From NCBI GenBank assembly GCA_015680685.1, contig MNCI01024081.1:56888-120887 (forward strand): a DNA stretch of 64,000 nucleotides, in the 5' to 3' direction. Source of the stretch: Gnetum montanum (lineage: Eukaryota > Streptophyta > Gnetopsida > Gnetales > Gnetaceae). Below, in pieces: positions 56,654 through 64,000 of this stretch. How positions within the stretch are numbered: the stretch's first letter is position 1; each line of letters starts with the position of its first letter. The notes beneath the pieces are model-generated. The model saw nothing but the letters and a program-made list of their open reading frames with translations. It did not search any database and was not told where the DNA came from. The translations under genes and the position numbers were made by a program.

Positions 56654-57309
56654 AATATAATCTTCCCATTCGAAATTTCTTCCTTGCCGTGTTTGCTGCC
56701 AAACTGGGGATTCTTATTTGTGCATCTCATAGGTCGCCGTCATTTTACTGCATTATTGAAGGGTCTCATTTTAACTGCATTTCTTCACATTTCTCATGTT
56801 GCCGTATAATGAATACCGTGCAAGAGAATATAATCGTCGGGAATATAAAACACAGATTATCCATTTTCGGTTCCTGCGCAATGATATACAAACCAGATGC
56901 TTTTTTATCCTGGTACAAACAGCATCCAACTAGTGTCAACTATTTGCATAGGAGTCCAAGTATTCAGTGTATTAAAGTATTTCAACAGGTGTTCTGATTT
57001 GTCCGAAGCAATAGTATTTGCTGTGTTATTGTCATTTGTGCTAGCTAGCTAACATGGATTTTATCCTCAAGATGTTCGGAAAGATCACACCGGAATAGTG
57101 ATTCTTCTGACATTTTTCAAATTTTCAGGAAAAGGAACGTTATCCAATCGTGAATACAATTTTGAATCACATTCTTGTACAGTAATCACGTTCCAATACA
57201 GTGTTTACCTTTATCGTATATTTACATTTAGTGTGGTTCGTGGATTATGCAAAAGCTAAAGCTTCTTATCTTTGGGTTTTGGGTTTTGCATAGTATTCAA
57301 AAAACATCA
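56654..57309. other. Downstream region of the EF-hand gene
   Basis: Probable 3' UTR and intergenic DNA. AATATAA-like signals occur at about 56656 and 56838. A diverged direct repeat containing AAAGCTTCTT and GGGTTTTGCAT occurs at about 57257-57290 and 57337-57360. The frame at 56623-56997 overlaps the gene's end and has no recognisable character. Confidence 0.45.
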
Positions 57310-58883
57310 TTACTATCATGGAATCACGTTCCAATAAAGCTTCTTTTTGGGTTTTGCATGCTTACTATTTTTCAGAATCCATTTTGTTTATTGAACTAGT
57401 CAATTCTGAAATGATTAAAAAAGCTCTAGATTTTAAAGTGTTTATGGATCAACGAAATACTTTTATTGCTTGGAAATGGAAAGTGGATTTTGATCCCTAT
57501 TCTTTTGATTACTCTAAAATTGTTTACTATATTGAATTATAAAAACTTTCTTTTATTTTTCAAAGTGTTGAAAATGAAATTTTTGGCAACATTGGCACAA
57601 TCCTAAAGATAGAGTTAAAAACATTATTGGACGGTGTATAGCGCACATGTTATTTTATAGAGATTGATTTATGAAAAAGGAAGATAGAATTAAAACTCAA
57701 GGTCGATAAATAGTCTTTTTCTTTTAAAATTACATACTATAATTTGCAAGGATGTTGCAACTATCATCATCGTGAAGGCCATGTTATTGGAATCTATACT
57801 ATTCTTATTTAAAAAGTTGTTTGTAAGATAAAGAAACAACAATTTTCAAAAAATGTAAATAATGATAGTTTTCGACAAGCATAAATGAAATACTTTAACA
57901 AGTTCTCAACTTTTTACTAATCCTTTTAATTCTAAAGATGTTAGTAAACCCTCAATATCTAAAGATAATTTATCTTTGGAAAAAAATGAAATTTTTAGTG
58001 AAGACCCGTAATGGAAATATTAATGCATCTAGATTTCACTTACTGCAACACAAAAAGAAGAGGCCTATCATGGAATGTTTGTGGCCTTTTTGATAGGTCC
58101 TAAGCAAAGATTATTGAGGAGTTTTTTTCAAATTGGCATATATCTCAAAATTTTATTTCCCTTCAATAAATTAAGATTTCATTGCATGATATTAGTTTTG
58201 TTGATAAATGCATTTTGAAAAACTACATTATTTGTTCTACTGCAAGTTAATAAAGGAGGTGTTACTATTCTTATTAATAAAAATTGGACTCAAAAAGTTT
58301 TAAATTCTAGTTTTGACAACCTTGAAAGAGTTATTTAGATTACTTATCATAGTGAAAACAGAGACTTTGAACTCTATAATATTTATGCTCCTAATAATTC
58401 AAAAAATACTTGAGAGGTTTCTAAATATCTTCTATCTCTACTTAAGAGGTAATTTCAATAAGGCTAAAAGTCATTTAGATAAACTTGGTAGTCTTCCTCC
58501 TAATATATCTTCTTAAGAAAAAGAAGATTGGTACAATTTTAAAGAAAATATTTTCTTTCTAATGTTAGCTCTATATTTCCACCTCATTCAAATAAGAAGC
58601 ATTATCCTTGTAATTTTCAACAAGGAAATCATAGAATTTATTATTGACTTGATACATTTTACATCTCTAATATTTCCTTTTGGAAGCCCACAATGAAAGT
58701 AAAAGTGCATACAAATGCTACTTCATGTTTTCCAAGAAGTTATTAAAAAAGTTTACCTTGGTAAAAACATTTATAAAGGTATGATTCATTTTCTTCTTAA
58801 GAATGAAGATCTTCAACATATTAGTAATTAGAGGCATATTACTCTTCTTAACAATACTTATAAAATTTTAACTAAATGTATGG
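57310..58883 (+). pseudogene. LINE (L1-type) relic
   Basis: Degenerate plus-strand coding. An endonuclease-like segment at about 58245-58450 reads KGGVTILINKNWTQKVLNSS, then FELYNIYAPNNSKN. An RT-like segment near 58820-58880 reads HISN-RHITLLNNTYKILTK, typical of the non-LTR reverse transcriptase. The upstream frame at 57318-57542 (FFSESILFIELVNSEMI.., WKWKVDFDPYSF) may be ORF1-derived. The relic is cut at 58883 by the TGATGAGCAG end of an LTR. Confidence 0.65.
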
Positions 58884-59220
58884 TGATGAGCAGCAAGTAT
58901 CCCCTATGCCCAACCATACGAATCACAAGCATTCATACACAATCTGATCAAATTCCATGGATGAGACTAGTATGGTATTTAGATTGTTAAGCATTGATCG
59001 CAAGTCATTGTCTTCTCACTTTGGCTAACGGTAGCTTTATCACATATGGTTTAGTCCAAAGTAAGTCATATAATTATTGATGTTGTGTGGCTAAGGCTAA
59101 GTTATGTGAAAGTATAAAAATTAATTATTTAATCTAATTAATAATTTAAATACTAAACTATCCTAAGGGTAATGAGTATCCATTTCTAGCTTTTCGTACA
59201 TGTCTTGAACTCATGTACCC
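58884..59220 (-). repeat. Minus-oriented LTR fragment in front of element F
   Basis: 337 bp, starting TGATGAGCAGCAAG, matching the terminal part of the G LTR (3747-4085) in the same orientation. Shared landmarks are CAACCATA, CACATATGGTTTAGTCC and GTAATGAG/GCGATGAG. Element F begins immediately after it. Either F inserted into a solo LTR, whose other half would lie beyond F, or this is an inversion. Confidence 0.7.
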
Positions 59221-60349
59221 TAATGAGACACGATTCGCATAGGCCGTGATGATATCGCGGTCGTCGCGATATCGCGTACGCGATATCGCGTCTTCCCCTG
59301 CGATATCGCGTACGTGATATCACGGTGCGTCGCAATATTTATAAATAAGAGGTGGCTCTCCCTTGTTTCCCCATTGATGAGACGTAATTCGCATAGGCCA
59401 CGATATCGCGGTCCGCCGCCATATCTATAAATAAGAGGCGGCTCTCCCTTGTTTCCCCATCCTGAGTTAGAAGTAGGGAAACTCTAGCAGTTTGATCACT
59501 CCAGAGATAGAATATTTTCCATGTGCCCGCAATAGGAGTCCTAAAGTGAACGGACCTTTATTCGAGCAACATTGTACCTGAACACAAGTTGTGTACGGCA
59601 ATAAAGACGAACTTCCTGGATAAACCTTGCAGTGCATGGAATAGGATTTTATTTAATGTTATTACTGCTTTTTCTTAGAATGCGGTATGAGTACGACTTG
59701 ATTATGAGCATCTAAGGATGTGTACGGATAGTCAAGGAATCGGCTGCTCATCGCAACGTGGTATGAGTACAACTTGATTACGAGCATCTAGTGTGACTAC
59801 TTGGTAACCCAGTGGCGTATTTAGGATGTACGCTTGGTAATCCCAGTGGTAGTCGTGCACCAATATGTGTACGGTTAGTCAAGGAATCAGCTGCTCATCG
59901 CACTTAGGCTAGATTAGATTCTCTCAACCCTTTCCTCCTAGTTAAGTGCCTCAGTATGACCACTTCGAGCACTTGCGTTACGCGTAGTGATCCCAGCAAC
60001 GATTAGCGTTTGGTAGCCACGGTTGCATCGGTTCAGGGTGTGTACGGTAAGTGGGAACAGATGCTGACGCTAGGTTAGTTTAGACTTAGTCATTAGTTAG
60101 AGTTAGTTAGTTTCTCAACCCTTCACCTCGATAGCATAGGAGAAAAACATAAAAACTATAAAAATCATATACCTTGGACTTACTTAACCATACACCATGA
60201 CAACTACAAGTAAGTCTGGGAAGACAATGAATGATTAACCTCAAGTGTTCCATGGGGCATGTAGGCACTTAATCTGCAGAGTTCGACTGGATCACGCATG
60301 CTATGCTCGTTTCGTATGGTTGAGTGTAGGGGTACCTCGCCACTCATCA
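59221..60349 (+). repeat. 5' LTR of element F with duplicated promoter segment
   Basis: Ends CGCCACTCATCA. The start is TAATGAGAC at 59221 or TGATGAGAC at 59375, because this segment is tandemly duplicated. Each copy runs from T(A/G)ATGAGAC through GCATAGGCC, GATATCGCG motifs, TATAAATA (59340-59347 and 59426-59433) and GGCTCTCCCTTGTTTCCCCAT. The first copy holds more palindromic GATATCGCG/CGCGATATC units. Confidence 0.8.
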
Positions 60350-60350
60350 T

Positions 60351-60368
60351 TGGCGCCATTGCCGGGGA
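60351..60368 (+). promoter_or_regulatory. Primer binding site of element F (tRNA-Asp)
   Basis: TGGCGCCATTGCCGGGGA, one base after the LTR. Only one position differs from the complement of the plant tRNA-Asp(GUC) 3' end as I remember it. Best-preserved PBS in the window. Confidence 0.85.
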
Positions 60369-60489
60369 CTAAGTGTTTGTGCACTAAATAGAACATAAGG
60401 ATATCACTCACATCGTTGGGAGCCTAAATGAACCTTCAAGTTAATTAAACAAAAATTTATATAACGGTAAAATTAGCACACCAATAAAA

Positions 60490-63400
60490 ATGTCTTCTTC
60501 TAACAAGAGCAACTCACCACCTAAGGACCATACACGAAATAGTCGGAAATCAAAAACACATAACCTAAATCAGCCAGTGCCTCAACAATATAGGGTGGAA
60601 TATACTCATCCCGATAAGTATATTCCCATTTTTACTTTTATCTTCCATCAAGATGAACAGATGCGCTGGAGAGATCTACATGGTAACATAGTGTTACCTC
60701 CAGATCGAGCAATCCCTAACATGCTTCTCCATGCTTTGGCACAGATTGGCATGATAGAATTTTATGTTGAATACGTTATGGGCAATTTTGACATGAGGGA
60801 TTACCATCCCACAGCTTCGCAATGTATGAGGGACTCAAGGCAGGAGAGCCAACATACACTATTGAAGGGCAAAGAGGTCCCACACGTCCTTAGTGAAACT
60901 AGAGATGGTGAACCACTTATAACTGGTTCGCTATCAAGAGATGTTCCCCCTCTTAACAAAATTGAGGAGGTAGGGTATCAAAACCTATGATCAACGATAC
61001 ATATCCCTAGTTCTAATGCCCATGAACACCAACTATTCACATAAGGAACAACACATGACAAGGACGGGCACTTTGATCGTCACCACGATCGGGGCCGTAG
61101 CAGCCGAAGAGAAGGCAAGAAACATTGTCATGGCGATGGTTCCCCTTCTTCTTCCCCTTCTTCACATCACTCACCCTCTCCTTCCACATTAGGGCGCAAT
61201 CATGACGAGCACAATGGAGAGGATAAAAGTAAGAAAAATGAGAGACCTCGACGGGAAAGTCGAGAGAGAGGACAAGGGCAAGGACGTAGGGAGAGTAGGG
61301 AACAACACAGACATCACAGGTGTCATGAAAAAGATGATCATGACGAGCCCCTACTTGCAACCCAAAGTATGCTTGACATAACGGAGGCAGTTAGGATTCC
61401 CACAAGGCATTAAAAGATAGTCAGATCAAACGTTTAGACATGAACAATATCCCACGATTTGAAGGGGGATACAACGCAGATCCGCAAAATCATTTACAGG
61501 CATTCCACGATACCTGTGCCTTGCAAAATATAGAAAATGAGTGGCAAAAAATTAAGTTGTTCCCAAGGACACTCATCAAGGAAGCAGAGTGTTGGTACCG
61601 GTCCTTAGAACCGGAAACCATCAGGAGGTGGAGTACGATGTTAGAACTCTTCAACGATAAATATCAAACATACTCCAGAGTGTCTAATTTGTGTAAGCAG
61701 ATCCAAGGATGGAAGCAGGGTATTCACGAACCCTTGGATGTTGCCATGGCCTGCTACTACACATTGTTACATCATTGCCCGGGCCATGGAAATGCTCAAT
61801 GGGATCAACGTCACCACATCGTGGATGGGCTAAGGCATGAAACTAGAAGAACCCTTGGGACTTATGCCCAAGGGAGACTCTCACAACTTAGAGCCCATGA
61901 AGTACATCGCTTGTTGGAGCAAGTAGCAAAAGAAGAAGGTGAGCTATGAAAGAGGGAAATTGCAGAAAAATACAATCGTGATCCCTCTCTTCGAAAGAAG
62001 GGAGTGAAATTTTGCGATGAAGAGGATGAGTCACCAATCGAAGAGTTGACGAACAGAAAGACCTTGCCACTTCAAAAGCTCACAACAGAAATAGCAGCTA
62101 AGGTAGATGACGTATGGAGTTCCTTAGACTCTAAAATTGAAACTTTCTTAAAAATTGTAGAAGAGTCTAAGGTAGAACAAAGTAGTGACAAAGGTAAGAC
62201 AAAGTGGAGAGATTTAGGCCCTATACATAACAAGGGTAAGGGGAAATCACTAACTTCGATGGGGTTGTGGATTCAGACATAAATGATGACGATGGATGTG
62301 AGATCTACCACTATGACCATCCTAAGGGATGTTGCCCAATCATCTCACATCTACAGGAGTCTAGGGTGTATGCACTTAATCCAAGACTTAATCAATGGCA
62401 AACACCTCATAGATTACCTTATCCCCAAGGTAACCCAAGGCAGTTCCACCAACCATTAACGTATTATTCAAGTGGAACTCCCCCACAACCCATCGGACAG
62501 CATCAGTAGTGGCAATACCCACAGTCATGGGGGATTCCATCGCTGAAACATCAGTACCCTTACCGGCAACCTGACCCTTATGAATATTATGTGCAGCAGC
62601 CGATTTCTCCAAGTGACTCTATGAGTTACACAACTCCCCACCGTCACTACCAAGTTCAAGAGTACTTCAGAAGGACTCCTTCTCCTCCGGGAGACACTCC
62701 ATACCCACACCATCATCCAAATCCATCCGCACCTCTTCCACAAGTAGTTCTCATAACACCTCCTACTCCAACAATGCAAGGGAAACTTCCTACTCAACCG
62801 CAGCAATGTCATGCTGTGAGAGCTGTAAATATTCAACCTGTTGCTGGTTCTAACAACTGTAAAAAGAGAAGACCCTTCTTCAGAACCAACAGCCCAGACA
62901 AACTCTCGCAACAACAAGCGGTTGAGCCCATGTACACTCCTCCACCATCTAACACTTTGGAGCACCCTTCAGTCCAACAAAGCTTAATGCATACGGTTAT
63001 GTTGATACATACCGTAACTGATTGGATTAAGGTAGGCCACCTTCCTAGGAAACTAACTGATCCTGGAAGTCCCTTAATCTACCTTCAAGTCGCTGGAAAT
63101 GAACCGCATAGGGCTCTTCTTGACTCAGGTTCTGGAGTCAACTTAATTTCACAAGAGATGTATCACACCTGGAACCTGCCCCAACTTAAGAAGAGCAACA
63201 TTCAACTAGAGCTGGCAGACCAGTCCATCACCATTCCCTTGGGATTGGTGGAGGACATCATTACCACTGTGTGTGGTTGATCTTACCCAGCTGATTTCTT
63301 GGTGATTGAAGTCAACAACAATGAAGGGGACCTCCCAATTATAATGGGAAGGGCATGTCTTAGTACAGTAGACGCATGCCTTACGATCTGCGATCTTTCC

Positions 63401-63817
63401 TTGGAAATTTCTAAGATAAATATTTATGGAAAGATTGAGAAGAGAAAAGTTCCATGCATCACATACAATGATTCATCGAGTGATGACATGGAGGAAATGG
63501 CTTCATGCAATAGGTGTACCCTTGAAACTTTGAAACAAAGATACCCGTATGTAGCAACCACACAACCAGTAGTAGACACCCCATGGTTGACAGCTACTCG
63601 AAGAAGCAAACAAATATGCATGGAACAAACTAAGGAAACCCATGCCCATAACAAAAGCATATATACATTGGAATATGAGCGTCGCCAACTTCCACCCCTT
63701 AATCTAAGATCATCAATTGGGAGAAGTTGGGCACTTCTTAGAAATTCAAACAGGCACTCATTATTTTGGATCTCTCCCTTTCCACTCAGTCATGGGGGAG
63801 ATGGCCACCTATGTTAA
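60490..63817 (+). pseudogene. Gag-protease of element F, nearly intact
   Basis: Start MSSSNKSNSPPKD at 60490. N-terminal module: YTHPDKYIPIFTFIFHQDEQ, VLPPDRAIPNMLLHALA. A Ser/Arg/His-rich linker follows. Gag core 61440-61949: FEGGYNADPQNHLQAFHDTC, KIKLFPRTLIKEAECWYRSL, WSTMLELFNDKYQTY, HHIVDGLRHETRRTLGTYAQ. Cys/His motif region: CEIYHYDHPKGCCPIISHLQ, with its second Cys replaced by Tyr. Protease about 62990-63400: active site LLDSGSGVNLIS (Asp at 63122-63124), flap region and IPLGLVEDIITTV, then DLPIIMGRACLSTVDA. Breaks: stops at about 60988, 61947, 62507 and 63278, and frameshifts near 61412 and 62265. Most stops fit C-to-T or G-to-A changes. Confidence 0.85.
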
Positions 63818-64000
63818 CCATATGGGGCCCTTAGTTATTTTAAGTTTTTGTTTTACAACATTTTTGTTTTACAACGTTTTTGTCTTACACATTTTTGTTT
63901 TACAAATTTCTTTAACTTTTCTTATTTTTGTTTTACAACATTTTTGTTTTACAACATTTTTTTCTTACACATTTTTGTTTTACAAATTTCTTTAACTTTT
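63818..64000 (+). repeat. 80-bp tandem duplication of T-rich sequence after the F coding region
   Basis: Two copies, 63845-63924 and 63925 to the window end, each built from TTTTTGTTTTACAACA sub-units and ending ACAAATTTCTTTAACTTTT. A and B have a related TTTTGTTTTACA field at the same place after their stop codons. Confidence 0.85.

Larger units (their letters stand above)
59221..64000 (+). mobile_element. Element F: Athila-type gag-protease element lacking RT to integrase, 3' end outside window
   Basis: LTR 59221-60349, PBS 60351-60368, then one gag-protease frame to 63817 ending SHGGDGHLC. In A and B that motif closes the complete pol. F passes from the protease straight to it, so RT, RNase H and integrase are deleted. 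It has the fewest stops, the intact protease DSG site and the best PBS of all elements here, so it is probably the youngest. The 3' LTR is out of view. Confidence 0.82.

Overview
The window is plant nuclear DNA, AT-rich and dominated by old, nested LTR retrotransposons of the Ty3/gypsy superfamily. One non-TE gene stands out: an intronless EF-hand calcium sensor at 55718-56653. The large, diverged, deeply nested elements and low gene density would suit a gymnosperm or another repeat-rich seed plant. That is inference; nothing here fixes the species. Undetermined bases (4121, 19469, 32540, and a run at 44027-44053) and a sequencing linker at 24925-24967 mark it as a draft assembly.

Layout, left to right. 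(G) Minus-strand gag-only Athila-type element entering from the left edge, 5' LTR at 3747-4312, inserted into the 3' end of a chromovirus (H, LTR from 4469). 4900-6650 is AT-rich filler. (C) Plus-strand Athila-type element with LTR 6651-7555, tRNA-Asp-type PBS, and gag. C is split by (D), a chromovirus at 9312-29071 with 501/507-bp LTRs and a perfect AGAAT target duplication. D carries three further insertions: a multi-exon gene-like relic on the minus strand (10050-12248), a solo LTR (15116-16584), and element E (17479-25931), which has gag, no recognisable pol, an accessory ORF and a rearranged 5' LTR. D also carries a 5S rRNA-derived segment (13532-13598). After D, C resumes (rest of gag, protease) and stops near 30438, where a Tat-type pol fragment (J: RNase H, second RNase H, integrase) begins. 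J is split by (A), plus strand, 31136-40984, perfect AATAT target duplication, and by (B), minus strand, 41688-51663. Both are full-length Athila-type elements. 52330-55330 holds direct repeats around a T-rich minisatellite. Then come the EF-hand gene, a LINE relic (57310-58883), a minus-oriented LTR piece, and (F), plus strand, 59221 to beyond the right edge. F is the best preserved element. It has gag-protease with an intact DSG site but no RT, RNase H or integrase.

How the parts relate. A, B, C and F share an N-terminal gag module, a gag core, a Cys/His motif and a protease. E and G share the gag core but lack the protease. All six have an 18-bp PBS complementary to the 3' end of tRNA-Asp (one to a few mismatches). 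A and B carry the full set of pol domains, so they represent the autonomous form. E, F and G look like non-autonomous relatives that would have depended on such partners. All coding regions have stops or frameshifts. No element looks capable of moving by itself.

Observations most worth a second look: a 454-type loxP linker left in the assembly; a hairpin with apparent compensatory changes in the 3' noncoding region of four elements; the 5S-derived block; a fold-back 5' LTR; palindromic U3 modules that differ between subfamilies; an accessory ORF behind an LTR-like promoter and possible intron; and a CaaX-like C-terminus on the EF-hand protein.
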